A stretch of 64,000 nucleotides of DNA. It comes from Daucus carota subsp. sativus. Lineage: Eukaryota; Streptophyta; Magnoliopsida; Apiales; Apiaceae. The stretch is from the NCBI RefSeq assembly GCF_001625215.2, contig NC_030386.2, positions 14,478,545-14,542,544 of the forward strand, written 5' to 3'. The notes below the pieces were generated by a model. It had not been told where the DNA came from, searched no databases, and was given only the letters and a program-made list of their open reading frames with translations. Both the position numbers and the translations under genes were made by a program. Numbering within the stretch: the first letter of the stretch is position 1; each line of letters opens with the position of its first letter. Positions 1 to 10,127 of this stretch are shown in pieces.

Positions 1-498
1 ATTAAGTTCAACAAGCCTAATAACTTTGTGAATAGTAAGAACAGAAACAATAGATGCCATTCTACTGAGAATTTTAAAACTGTTAACGATAGTAGAGTAG
101 AATCTGTTGATGTTCCTATTATTGGGACTGATACTCCTGTTGTTCCTGCTTTTGATGCATGTCATAAATTTTGTAGTGTTGATAATTGTATGACTTGTGC
201 TTTCAATTTGATGTCTGCTTATTTTAAAAATTTGCATGCTAAAAATGAAAACACATCACCTAGACAACACACAAACAACAAGCATGCAAGATCAAAGACT
301 GCTAGTCCTACTCATGTTAGGAAGGAGACTTATGTTCCAAAGCCTAAAACTAAGGTTTATAAGGCTGTTGTTAAGGAAGTAAGTTCAGTCAAGTCTGAAC
401 CAAGTATCAGTCCAAGAGGCTCTGTTGTATTACCTAATAGAAATCAGTTCTTTAAGACTGCCGGACCCAATCAAGTGTGGGTCCCAAAGACTGTCTAA
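1..498 (+). CDS. gag: Retrotransposon gag C-terminal part (partial)
   Basis: The frame is open from base 1, so the start lies outside the window. The translated piece is basic and low-complexity. It holds the cysteine pattern CHKFCSVDNCMTC (about residues 55-67 from base 1), typical of the gag-pol joint in this Copia lineage, and ends just after the motif NQVWVPK. Two adjacent stops, TAATAA (496-501), follow. The protease frame resumes in the same phase about 10 bases later, so gag and pol are in one frame broken only by the stops. Readthrough, splicing (a TTTTGCAG acceptor-like string lies at 509-516) or simple decay could explain this. Confidence 0.8.
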   Translation: MKFNKPNNFVNSKNRNNRCHSTENFKTVNDSRVESVDVPIIGTDTPVVPAFDACHKFCSVDNCMTCAFNLMSAYFKNLHAKNENTSPRQHTNNKHARSKTASPTHVRKETYVPKPKTKVYKAVVKEVSSVKSEPSISPRGSVVLPNRNQFFKTAGPNQVWVPKTV

Positions 499-510
499 TA
501 AAGTTGTCTT

Positions 511-3500
511 TTGCAGGGTGCCAGTGGAGTTGTTCGTGTTACCTGGGTGCTTGACAGTGGAGCGTCAATGCACATGACTGGCAATAAATCCCTGCTGGAG
601 GACATAAGAGAAGGAGCTGGCCCTACAGTCAGTTTTGCTGATAATAGCAAAGGTCGTACTGTGGGATATGGCAAGTACAAAATTGGAAGGATCATCATAG
701 AAGATATTGCAATAGTTGAAGGACTTCAACATAATCTCCTGAGTGTCAGTCAATTCTGTGACAAAGGTTATTATGTTCATTTTGAAAAGGAGATATGTAT
801 CATTAAACATATCAAGGATAAGCGTCCTTCACTATGTGGCATAAGGAAAGGCAATATATTCGTAGCTGATTTGTCTTCAGGACCAGGAAACGAAGTTCAC
901 TGTTTCTACGCCAAAGCGTCAGCTGAAGATAGTTGGTTATGGCATAAGAAGCTCTCACACCTCAACTTCAAAACCATGAACTCTCTAGTCAAGAGAGATC
1001 TAGTGAGAGGGTTGCCTTCCCTGGAATTCTCAACTGATGATCTTTGTGAAGCTTGTCAGAAAGGAAAAGCGAAGAGAGCATCTCACAAAGGCAAAACCAT
1101 CAATACCATTACAGATCCACTTCATTTGTTGCATATGGATTTGTTTGGCCCTGTGAATGTTGCATCCATTGATGGAGGAAGATATGCCTTGGTTATTGTG
1201 GATGACTTCTCAAAATTTACTTGGGTTTACTTCCTGGCTTCTAAGGATGAAACTCCCCTGACAGTAATTGATCATATCAAGTTGGTTGAGTTGGAAAAAG
1301 GTGTTCCTGTAAAAGCTGTAAGATCAGACAATGGAACTGAGTTTAAAAATCAAACTCTAATCAACTTTTACTCTGAAAAGGGAATTAGAAGGCAGTATTC
1401 CGCACCAAGAACTCCTCAGCAGAATGGAGTCGTCGAAAGAAAGAATCGTACACTGATCGAAGCTGCAAGGACTATGATTGCTGAAGCAAAGCTTCCTCTG
1501 TACTTTTGGGCTGAAGCTGTGTCTACTGCCTGCCATACCCAGAATAGAACTTTGATCAACAAGGATCATATGAAAACTCCATTTCATCTGTATAACAACA
1601 AGAAACCTTATGTCAAACATCTTCATGTCTTTGGAGCCAAGTGTTATGTTCTCAAGGATGGTGAAGAGAACTTGAACAAGTTTGAGCCAAAGGCTTCTGA
1701 AGCAATTTTTGTTGGTTATACAAATAATGCTTATAGAGTTTTTATAATTGATACTCTGTCAGTGAAAGTTAGTGTCAATGTTACATTTGATGACACTAAA
1801 CTTCCAAGTATACAATCTGCTGATCCATCTGAGTCTCTGAAGTTTGACAACTATCCAGACTCTGATTCAGATGATGATATTCCACCTGAGGTTGCAACAG
1901 GAGATGACAACAATGATAATGATCCAGGCAATGGTGGAGGAAATGGCAATAATGCTGGAGATTCCACTGATGCCAGTGGTGGATCATCAAGTCAACCTGG
2001 CAACAACTCAGGGGGAGCTGATGGATCAACTAGTCACACACTTCAGCTTAATGATAATACTGCTGAATCATCAAGGACACATCTTCCAAGGGAAAGGATT
2101 TGGAGCAGAGATCATCCCTTTGATCTGATTATTGGTGATCCTGATGTTGGTATAAGGACTAGAAGTGCTACGACAAATGAATGCCTATTCTCTGGGTTTC
2201 TATCTCAACTAGAACCAAAGAAAATAGAAGAAGCACTTGCTGATCCTGATTGGGTTCTTGCCATGCAAGAAGAACTCAATCAATTTGAGAGACAAGAAGT
2301 CTGGGCCCTGGTTCCAAGACCAAAAGGAAGATCTACAATTGGAGCTAGATGGGTCTTCCGTAACAAGTTAGATGGTGATGGCATTGTTGTAAGGAACAAA
2401 GCCAGACTGGTTGCAAAAGGTTATTCACAGGAAGAAGGAATTGATTATGATGAAACCTATGCTCCAGTTGCTCGTCTTGAAGCCATCAGAATATTTCTTG
2501 CATTTGCTGCACACTCCAACTTCAAGGTATATCAAATGGATGTGAAAAGTGCATTTCTGAATGGAAAGCTAGAAGAAGAAGTATATCTGGAACAGCCCCC
2601 TGGCTTTGAGAATCCAGAGTTTGCTGATTTTGTATACTTCCTATTCAAAGCTGTCTATGGAGTCAAGCAGTCACCAAGGACATGGTATGACACTCTCTCT
2701 GAGTTTTTAATTGAAAACAATTTTACTAGAGGTGTCATAGACAAAACTCTCTTTTACAAATTGCATGATAAGGATATGATATTTGTACAAATATATGTTG
2801 ACGATATTATATTTGGTTCTACTAACGATAACTTGTGCAAGAGATTTGCTAAGTTGATGCAGAGTAACTATGAGATGAGTATGATGGGTGAACTGTCCTA
2901 CTTCCTTGGTCTTCAAGTAAGCCAAAAGGAAGATGGAATATTCATTTGCCAATCCAAGTATGTCAGAGATCTTCTTCGAAAGTTCAATCTAGAAGACTCT
3001 TCACCAGCAAAGACACCCATGGCCACTGCCACAAAGCTTGACCAGGATAAATCTGGTAAGAAAGTCGATATCACAAGCTATCGAGGTATGATTGGCTCTC
3101 TACTTTATCTTACTGCAAGTAGACCAGATATCATGTTTGCAACATGTTTGTGTGCTAGGTTCCAAGCTGATCCTAAGGAATCACATCTTATAGCCGTCAA
3201 AAGAATCTTTAGATATCTTAAGGGTACACCTGGTTTAGGTATTTGGTACCCTAAGAATACTGGTTTTGACTTAACCGGCTATACAGATTCTGATTATGCA
3301 GGATGCAGGATTGATAGGAAGAGTACGTCTGGAAGCTGTCAATTTCTAGGACGTCGGTTGGTTTCCTGGTATAGCAAGAAGCAGCACTCAGTGTCTACCT
3401 CTACTGCTGAAGCTGAGTATATAGCTGCCGGTAGCTGCTGTGCTCAGATCTTGTGGATCAAGAACCAACTGAATGATTATGGTGTTGTAGTAAACAAAAT

Positions 3501-3738
3501 TCCCATATTTTGTGATAATACAAGTGCCATAGCCATTTCCAACAATCCGGTTCAACATTCAAGAACCAAGCACATTGATATCAGGTATCATTTCATTCGA
3601 GAACATGTCATGAATGGTACAGTGGTGTTACATTTTGTACCCACGACTGAGCAAATTGCTGACATCTTCACGAAACCACTGGATGAATCCACTTTCTCTA
3701 AGCTGGTTTGTGAATTAGGGATGTTAAATATGACATAG
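511..3738 (+). CDS. pol: Retrotransposon pol polyprotein (PR-INT-RT-RH)
   Basis: About 1075 residues without an internal stop. Domains in order: aspartic protease with DSGAS (about residue 16); gag-pre-integrase zinc region with HKKLSHLNF and CEAC (about 145-182); integrase core with its acidic triad in [17 protein letters not shown] and [11 protein letters not shown] (about 208-310); an acidic, Gly/Asn-rich linker (about 440-520); reverse transcriptase with [11 protein letters not shown] and the catalytic YVDD in IYVDDIIFG (about 670-770); RNase H with [16 protein letters not shown] and CDNTSAI (about 928-1020). All visible catalytic residues are present. No ATG decides the start; position 511 is only where the frame reopens after the TAATAA stops, and the natural product is probably a gag-pol fusion. 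It copies element RNA to DNA and inserts it in the nucleus. Confidence 0.96.
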   Translation: MQGASGVVRVTWVLDSGASMHMTGNKSLLEDIREGAGPTVSFADNSKGRTVGYGKYKIGRIIIEDIAIVEGLQHNLLSVSQFCDKGYYVHFEKEICIIKHIKDKRPSLCGIRKGNIFVADLSSGPGNEVHCFYAKASAEDSWLWHKKLSHLNFKTMNSLVKRDLVRGLPSLEFSTDDLCEACQKGKAKRASHKGKTINTITDPLHLLHMDLFGPVNVASIDGGRYALVIVDDFSKFTWVYFLASKDETPLTVIDHIKLVELEKGVPVKAVRSDNGTEFKNQTLINFYSEKGIRRQYSAPRTPQQNGVVERKNRTLIEAARTMIAEAKLPLYFWAEAVSTACHTQNRTLINKDHMKTPFHLYNNKKPYVKHLHVFGAKCYVLKDGEENLNKFEPKASEAIFVGYTNNAYRVFIIDTLSVKVSVNVTFDDTKLPSIQSADPSESLKFDNYPDSDSDDDIPPEVATGDDNNDNDPGNGGGNGNNAGDSTDASGGSSSQPGNNSGGADGSTSHTLQLNDNTAESSRTHLPRERIWSRDHPFDLIIGDPDVGIRTRSATTNECLFSGFLSQLEPKKIEEALADPDWVLAMQEELNQFERQEVWALVPRPKGRSTIGARWVFRNKLDGDGIVVRNKARLVAKGYSQEEGIDYDETYAPVARLEAIRIFLAFAAHSNFKVYQMDVKSAFLNGKLEEEVYLEQPPGFENPEFADFVYFLFKAVYGVKQSPRTWYDTLSEFLIENNFTRGVIDKTLFYKLHDKDMIFVQIYVDDIIFGSTNDNLCKRFAKLMQSNYEMSMMGELSYFLGLQVSQKEDGIFICQSKYVRDLLRKFNLEDSSPAKTPMATATKLDQDKSGKKVDITSYRGMIGSLLYLTASRPDIMFATCLCARFQADPKESHLIAVKRIFRYLKGTPGLGIWYPKNTGFDLTGYTDSDYAGCRIDRKSTSGSCQFLGRRLVSWYSKKQHSVSTSTAEAEYIAAGSCCAQILWIKNQLNDYGVVVNKIPIFCDNTSAIAISNNPVQHSRTKHIDIRYHFIREHVMNGTVVLHFVPTTEQIADIFTKPLDESTFSKLVCELGMLNMT

Positions 3739-5115
3739 TTCTCTTGTATATATTTTTCATATGCATTATATGTTTTTATATATTTTTGTGAATTTTCTGT
3801 ATAATTATATCTATATTATTAGATTTTATATGATTTTCTGTATGTTATCTGATAATATTCTGAGTAATTATGCATGTTTGTATATTAGCCTGTAATTTTC
3901 TAAGTGCTCATACACTCTCCTGTAATATTCCCTAAGCATTTAGATAATTATTTGTAATTATTTTGTATTTTTCAAAATTAATTAAGCATAAATATTTGAT
4001 TTTAAGTTAATTCATCTTTTTGAATTAAAAGTTAAAGTCATAAGTATTTATATTCAATTAAAGTTGAAATTTACAAAATATTTGTGTAATATATAGTATT
4101 GTTTTTATTATAGATTTTTGATTTTAATTGCAAAATGTTATATCTTTTAAATTAATCATAAATCATATTATTATTATTATTATTTTTTTTTTTATTTCGG
4201 CAAGACAAAGTTTTTTTGTTGTTCGGTAAGACAATCTTATTTGTCTTGATGAACCGTTATTTGTTTGTCTTGCTAGCTCTCTCTCTGTCACACTCGGTAA
4301 GACAATTTATTTTGAATTGTCTTACTGATTGTCGCTCCGAGCTTTGCTTTCACCCCTCGTTGCTGTTCGGTAAGACAATCGCTACCGATTGTCTTACTGG
4401 TTCCCTGTCAACCCCGTTTAAGACAAACTCGTTTGTCTTTCTAACTTAGTCATTCAAAACCCTCAAGACAATCTCATTTGTCTTGCCCACTCATCTTCAT
4501 CTCCAACCTCGCATATACACACGACTGCATATATACTCACACGATTTCAGTTCGGTTTTTCAAGTTTTATCTTTAAAAACTTGCTGTGGTTTCGATTTCA
4601 AGCATCTCTGCTTGCTGGTTACATTGTTTTACTCGATTTCCTCTCGAACTGCTGTCCATTTTTCGACTGATTCGTGCGAAGTTTTTGATCGGTTTCGGCG
4701 TGTTCTTAAGTTTACGACACTCTGCATTCATTCGTGTGTCTGGATCAAAGTTTTCGTTTGGGTTATTTTGAAGGCTAGGGTTCTTGGAGTGTTTAGGGGA
4801 TAATTGGATTTAAGGCTGCGTTTAGCGTGTTGTTATTTGTTTTTGGGGTTTTTGATCCTAAGGGGCTGTTTGGCTTGAATTGTTTTGATTAATTGGGGAT
4901 TTTTAACTTAAGGCCGTGTTTGGAAGTCTAGTTTGTGGAGTTTAATTGATTAGTGCCATTTAAGTTAATTAACTTTTAATTCGATATTATCCAAATATTT
5001 CGAATTATTAATTAATTAATTAAGCTTTAATTATTAGTTGAAATTTGCGAGATATTTGAGAATTCACTTTTAAATTTGAAAAATTCTCGCTTAATTCAAT
5101 TTTTAATTATTAAAA
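3739..5115 (+). other. Retrotransposon pol-to-ORF2 spacer
   Basis: A 1.4-kb non-coding stretch between pol and the env-position ORF. The first half is very AT-rich. Positions 4196-4490 hold clustered inverted-repeat motifs like those in the LTR (listed separately). From about 4490 the sequence becomes pyrimidine-rich and leader-like, then AT-rich again up to the ORF2 start. Short open frames here have no recognisable protein signal. Confidence 0.8.
4196..4490 (+). promoter_or_regulatory. GACAAT/ATTGTC inverted-repeat cluster upstream of ORF2
   Basis: Repeated half-sites CGGTAAGACAAT (for example 4224-4235, 4294-4305, 4378-4389) are each followed within about 5-15 bases by the reverse complement, in the form TTGTCTTG or ATTGTCTTACTG. 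A final pair without the CGGTAAG lead-in lies at about 4463-4484. The same motif family, with the same CAAGACAAT and ATTGTCTTACCGA forms, fills the region upstream of the TATA box in the 3' LTR. A TATA-like string, TGCATATATACTC, lies just downstream at 4526-4538. The motifs are seen directly; a role as an internal promoter or RNA-structure element for ORF2 is inference. Confidence 0.7.
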
Positions 5116-8100
5116 ATGGCCGGAGAATTCGTGGTTGCTGAGACTAACTACTGTGCCAGCCTTAACCCCGATGACTGTTCTGATAGATTCCGGACTTGGG
5201 TTAGATTTCTTTCGCGACAGAGTTTAGTCAGTACGGCACTGACTGCAGATATTCCGATTAAGCTGCAACCTCTTTTTGACTTCTACTCAAATGCTGTCAA
5301 TTCTACGACTCTGGAGAATTACAAGATCATAGGGGATCTGCCTAATAGGAAACGTATTGTAATCACTGTCGATGATGTGAACCGGATCTTAGGACTTCCT
5401 AGGGACAATTTTGAGCCAGATCCCTCAGAGGATGAATTGAGACAGTTCTTTCAGGATATTCACTATCAGGGTCAGATTTTTCTCCCGAAGATGTCAAAGG
5501 GAAATCTGAAAGCTGAATGGGATGTGTTCTTTGACACCCTTGCCAAGGTGTTTGCTCCCACTAATCGAAAGAACTTTGGGAATATATCTTCAATGCTGCA
5601 AATCTTTGGATTCAGCATAGCTTATAACCGTCGAATCAATTTTGGGAAGATATTGCTGAGGGAGATTATCAGAAAGATGGGGTCTGTTGCACAGAGATCA
5701 ATTCAAAGGAATGACAAAGTTGAATGCTTCTACCCCAGATTCCTGATGTTGTTTATGAATGATAAGATGAATGCTGATGATAGGCACATGTACGTCGATT
5801 CTCCTGTTGTTCCTATTCAGAGGACTTGTGCCAAGATCCAAACTAGGCTGGTCAACAAGAAAAAGCATGACAATGTACCACTGGTGGTGACTCCATTCAT
5901 GCTCGAGCAATTCAGTGTTCCTTTTCAGCCTGTACAAGTTCCAGAACCACTACAACAGCAACAATATCAACAACAACAACAACAACAACCAGCTAATCCT
6001 GAACAACAACAATCACCTCCACGTATCAATCAACCACTTCAACTCCTCCAAGACTACCAATCATCCAGCCAATCCTCACATTACTCTCCCTACAACCCTC
6101 CTTACAATTCACCACAACAATCACCTCACCAATCAGATTACAATTCTCCTCACCAATCTCAACATCAATCCCCTCCACAATACAACTTCTTCCCAGACCA
6201 ACAAGCCTCCATTCTTCCCTCTCAATCTGAACCAATACCTTCACCTACACATACACATACCATTCCTCCACCACAATCCACTTCTCAGCCTCTGCCTGCT
6301 GATTCTGCTATCAATCCAGAGCTACAGGACTTCAGGACAGATTTACAGGTAGCTCAGGTACTTTATAATCTCACTGATACCTTTAATATTGATATTGCAG
6401 ATTTTGATTGTGATATTGGATTTGATTTCCAGACTCCCAGCATTGAACCTGAAAACACCCAGGTTCATATCCAAGCTGATGTTTCCGCTTCAACTACTGA
6501 TTCTTCTTCAAACACTTCAAACAACACTACTTCAACCCCTGTTGTTAGAAAGGTAGCCCGGAAACGGAGTGGGAGTGCACTTTTACGAGATCCCGCAGCT
6601 CTGTCTCATAAGAAGCAAAGGGTGGCAGAACCAGAGACAACTGCAGCTGCATCCATTTCCTCCCAAAAGGATTTGGACTCTGAAACGGTAAATATACAGT
6701 CTCTAGATTCATTCTCTCCACAGAATGCATTTATTGAAATTGGCCGTCCGACCGCGGTATCCTGTAAAGAGTCAAGCACACAACTAGCACTCACGCTAGT
6801 AAACACTGAACCTGTGTCTTTTGATTCTTCACTTAGAGAGAGCACAGAATTTCGAAACATGTTATATGAAAATCTTTCTGATCACTCTTTCTTTTTGGAT
6901 CAGGATCTACTTGGCAACCTGCAAGTACATCCGCCTTCACAGGCATTCGGAGGACAATTTGTTCCTTCACAACCTACAGTTCCATCTCAGGGAACTATGG
7001 TTGTATATACAGGTACTGGTGACGGTGTGACAAACACGAGTGAAATCAGGCAAACACCGAGCGAAACACATGCACGAGAGGATAGTGAAAAATCTTTGAG
7101 TGTTCGTGAGGTGAGTGCACACACCAACACAGATCTGTTACAGGAACAAATGGCTGCTCTGAGAGCTGAGATTGCAAGGTTAAATGCTGAGAATGCCAGA
7201 TTCAGAAGTGGAGAGTTGGTGACTCTACAAGAAAAGGTTGTTGATCCTTCATTCTCTTCCCTCAAAAAGGAATTGGATGATCATGTACGGGGCATTCACT
7301 CTAGGATGGACAAATTTGATACAACTCAGGAGCTCTGTCTGACGAAGCTTGACAACTTGGAGCAAACTTTGGCTCAAGTTGTTCAACACTTAAAGATCAA
7401 TCCGTCAACATCTCAGTCTACTCCAGAGGATCCCTCAACTAAGGGGGAGAAGGATAAGGATGACAAAGATAAGGATGACAGCAATGCTGGTGCTGCTGAC
7501 AGGGGTGACAAGGGTGGTGATACTGATAGGAGTGATAAGGGTGGAGAAGGAGCAAGTGAAAAAGACTCTTCTGCAGCTAGCAAATCTAAAGGCAAAATGC
7601 CTGAAACTGAGAACATCTTCACTAATCAGGATTATGACAACATTCCTGAAGATGTTGATGATGATGATGCATTTGACTCTGCTTATTTTGAAGCTGAGGA
7701 AGAAGGTCGTTTCGAGGAAGGCTTTCTTTTCAATGAAGATCAGTCTGTAGATCCGGAGCACATGGAAAAGGTCAAAATATTTAAAGCTCAACATGAAGCT
7801 AGCAAAGCAAAGCTTCAGGAACTGCAGAAACTGGTAGATGAGAAGAGGACAACTGATGAGTTGGTCAAGCTGGAGAAACAGAAACTATGGGATGCTAAGT
7901 GCAAGGAAAAGAGAGAGGATATCTCCAGAAAAGTTGGTGAAAGCTGGGATATTGCAAGGCAAATCCTCTCTGGACCTCAAAGGGAACCTTTCAATGATGG
8001 TAAGTTCAAATCCTTCATTTATGACCTAAGAGAGGCTAACCCTAATGAAGATATGTTTATGCGTGCTCTTGCTCTCGAGTTAGAATATATAACAATTGGT

Positions 8101-8721
8101 GTCAAGAATCTTCTCAATGAATGGGAGATCATTATTTCTACTCAGAGAAACGGAACATTCAGGGTTTCAATTGATTTATTCAAGTTTCTATCTCTAACTG
8201 AAATCTGGGTGATTCGTAACAAGATCAGACGCAGCTCGAATCTGAATGAACTCCTACGTGACAGACTTATGGATTGTGCTATTCATAACAGTCCACAAGT
8301 TGTCAGAAAGCCCTACTGTGTCAAGTTCATTCACGAGAGAAAGTTTGGAACCTTCTACCTGGACCACCAACATCTTCTTAAGTATGATGTGAGTCAGTTG
8401 GTTCTTGTATCTACAATTCTACGTACCAAGGGCTTCGCTACTAAGGCCAAAGCTGATGCTGATACTGAGATTGTAAACTACTGCACAAGGAGAAACATTC
8501 AACAATACTTCAGGAAGATGAAGTATATCAACCAATCTCAGCCAGCAGATTTCATCGAAGACCCTGTGGATATTGAAGTTCAATATTATCTCTCTTTGGC
8601 TCGTGAAAGAAAGAAGCGTGGAGAATCCACTGCAGCTGAAGAGCCTACTCAGAATGAGCCTTCTACTCCAATTATTCACTGTTCAGATGCTGAAGAAGGA
8701 GAAGTCACTCGTTCTGAGTGA
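5116..8721 (+). CDS. Env-position ORF of Sirevirus (1201 aa)
   Basis: An unbroken frame from a clear ATG in good context (AAAAATGGCC). The N-terminal 250 residues look globular. Residues about 275-400 are rich in Gln, Ser, Pro and Asn, with CAA-rich repeats. The middle (400-680) is acidic and Ser/Thr-rich. A heptad-like coiled coil spans about 675-705 (LLQEQMAALRAEIARLNAEN) and continues weakly to about 760. A low-complexity Lys/Asp/Gly stretch (about 775-830) is followed by a second helical, globular C-terminal half. I see no signal peptide and no hydrophobic span long enough for a membrane anchor, so env-like describes position only. Its job is unknown; the coiled coil suggests a structural or self-associating protein. 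Confidence 0.85.
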   Translation: MAGEFVVAETNYCASLNPDDCSDRFRTWVRFLSRQSLVSTALTADIPIKLQPLFDFYSNAVNSTTLENYKIIGDLPNRKRIVITVDDVNRILGLPRDNFEPDPSEDELRQFFQDIHYQGQIFLPKMSKGNLKAEWDVFFDTLAKVFAPTNRKNFGNISSMLQIFGFSIAYNRRINFGKILLREIIRKMGSVAQRSIQRNDKVECFYPRFLMLFMNDKMNADDRHMYVDSPVVPIQRTCAKIQTRLVNKKKHDNVPLVVTPFMLEQFSVPFQPVQVPEPLQQQQYQQQQQQQPANPEQQQSPPRINQPLQLLQDYQSSSQSSHYSPYNPPYNSPQQSPHQSDYNSPHQSQHQSPPQYNFFPDQQASILPSQSEPIPSPTHTHTIPPPQSTSQPLPADSAINPELQDFRTDLQVAQVLYNLTDTFNIDIADFDCDIGFDFQTPSIEPENTQVHIQADVSASTTDSSSNTSNNTTSTPVVRKVARKRSGSALLRDPAALSHKKQRVAEPETTAAASISSQKDLDSETVNIQSLDSFSPQNAFIEIGRPTAVSCKESSTQLALTLVNTEPVSFDSSLRESTEFRNMLYENLSDHSFFLDQDLLGNLQVHPPSQAFGGQFVPSQPTVPSQGTMVVYTGTGDGVTNTSEIRQTPSETHAREDSEKSLSVREVSAHTNTDLLQEQMAALRAEIARLNAENARFRSGELVTLQEKVVDPSFSSLKKELDDHVRGIHSRMDKFDTTQELCLTKLDNLEQTLAQVVQHLKINPSTSQSTPEDPSTKGEKDKDDKDKDDSNAGAADRGDKGGDTDRSDKGGEGASEKDSSAASKSKGKMPETENIFTNQDYDNIPEDVDDDDAFDSAYFEAEEEGRFEEGFLFNEDQSVDPEHMEKVKIFKAQHEASKAKLQELQKLVDEKRTTDELVKLEKQKLWDAKCKEKREDISRKVGESWDIARQILSGPQREPFNDGKFKSFIYDLREANPNEDMFMRALALELEYITIGVKNLLNEWEIIISTQRNGTFRVSIDLFKFLSLTEIWVIRNKIRRSSNLNELLRDRLMDCAIHNSPQVVRKPYCVKFIHERKFGTFYLDHQHLLKYDVSQLVLVSTILRTKGFATKAKADADTEIVNYCTRRNIQQYFRKMKYINQSQPADFIEDPVDIEVQYYLSLARERKKRGESTAAEEPTQNEPSTPIIHCSDAEEGEVTRSE

Positions 8722-8910
8722 ATAGATTGATTAGGATATTTTGTTAGATATGTTCAAGGAACATCCTTTTGTAATCTATTATGAATATGGTTTAATGTTC
8801 AATGCAAGCCATAAACTTTTGCTATTTACATTCCTTTGTTTAAATCTTTGTCTTATCTGTTAGTTGAGTTATCCTCTAGGAAATTTGCATGTTATGTTAA
8901 CAAACAAATA
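8722..8910 (+). other. ORF2 3' untranslated stretch before the polypurine tract
   Basis: A short AT-rich non-coding spacer between the ORF2 stop and the polypurine tract. I see no other feature. Confidence 0.6.
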
Positions 8911-8919
8911 GGGGGAGAT
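8911..8919 (+). other. Polypurine tract, GGGGGAGAT
   Basis: This purine run lies directly before TGAAAGG, the likely first bases of the 3' LTR. It is the expected primer site for plus-strand DNA synthesis in a Copia element, and GGGGGAG is the form common in Sirevirus-type elements. Confidence 0.8.
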
Positions 8920-9619
8920 TGAAAGGCATATGTTCAGCCTATTTGTATTTAAAGAGGTACAACTCAACTCAGATAAGAAAGCTCAGTAAATAGCAAGTCA
9001 ACGGAATCCGTACGAAGAACGTCAAATGATTTATGGGAATTATATGTCAGATAAGTTCCAGGATGCTGCTGCACACCACTGAAAGAAGTTTATTAATATG
9101 TTCAAGCCTCAGTGCACAAATAATCTTTTGTGGCACGTCCAGGAGTTCAGAAGATATAAAGTTTCTATACTTTATTTTATCAGAAGATTCCATTTAATGA
9201 AGAAGTACTTACAAGACGAAGACTCGACGAACAAATCAAATTCTTAAATGTTTATTTGACAAAGAATATTTGATTTAACTAGATACAGATGAACCAGACA
9301 GTACATCTGTGTATCAGTTATTCAAATTGAATATTTGAAGTCAAGCAGAGTTGGTGGTTCGTTCGTTCGACTAATCAAGACGGAGTTATTAATGTTTAAA
9401 GAAGACGGGAAGCTATTCTACTGAAGAAGGGGTGATTTAATATTTAATAGATTATTATTTCACTTCTCAAATAATTAAATTAATTATGTAATTTATTTGT
9501 TAAATTAATTCACTCTCGAATTAATTTAATTTATGAATTTATATGATTAAATTAATTAAGTGGATAATTTTCTATTTAAATATAATCTACAAATTACATT
9601 TCAATCACCTACACTTTGG

Positions 9620-10110
9620 CATCAAGACAATCTGTTTTGTCTTGTTAAAATTCGGCAAGACAATCTCAATAGAATTGTCTTACCGAAATGTTCCTGAATC
9701 AACTGCCAAGACAACCAGTCATTGTCTTACCGAAGAAATCAGTTGGCGTGCAAGACATTTGTTGATTGTCTTACCGAATGGTAATTGTCTGACCGAAGTT
9801 ACATTGCCTGCAAGACAATAGATTGTCTGACCGAGGGAATGCCTGCAAGACAATTCCTGAGTCTTTCAAGACAATCTTTGATTGTCTGACCGAAGGTGCA
9901 CTGCCAAGACAATTGGATTGTCTGGCCGAGAAAACAACACTGCCAAGACAATATAATTGTCTGACCGAGCTCTAAATTGTCTTGCTAGCTCTAAAATTGT
10001 CTTTCTGCTGTGTCTTGTGCTTGCAAGGCAATCTAAAATTGTCTTGCCCCTTCCACTTTGTCTTTGCTACTTACAATTGTCTTGTCTTTCAATTGTCTTA
10101 CAAGTACAAA
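9620..10110 (+). promoter_or_regulatory. LTR promoter array of CAAGACAAT / ATTGTCTKACCGA pairs
   Basis: At least eight units of the form CAAGACAAT, a few bases, then ATTGTCTTACCGA or ATTGTCTGACCGA occur in tandem, with more single half-sites to about 10100. Each unit can fold into a hairpin or bind a dimeric factor on duplex DNA. The array sits immediately upstream of the LTR TATA box, where promoter and enhancer elements are expected. The TGTC core resembles the half-site bound by auxin response factors, but the flanking bases are not the high-affinity form, so that link is only a suggestion. Confidence 0.75.
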
Positions 10111-10119
10111 TGCTTTGCC

Positions 10120-10127
10120 TATAAATA
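10120..10127 (+). promoter_or_regulatory. LTR TATA box
   Basis: TATAAATA lies just after the inverted-repeat array in the 3' LTR, in CCTATAAATATGG context. This is a near-ideal plant TATA box; transcription of element RNA would start about 30 bases downstream, near 10150-10160. Confidence 0.65.

Noticed and set aside
4483-4803. Open frame between pol and ORF2
   Set aside because: Composition is T-rich leader DNA, no domain resemblance, overlaps another short frame, and relatives have non-coding spacer here.
9620-10110. Regular short repeats resembling a CRISPR-like array
   Set aside because: Units are inverted-repeat promoter motifs inside an LTR of a plant retrotransposon; spacing is irregular and the context is eukaryotic.
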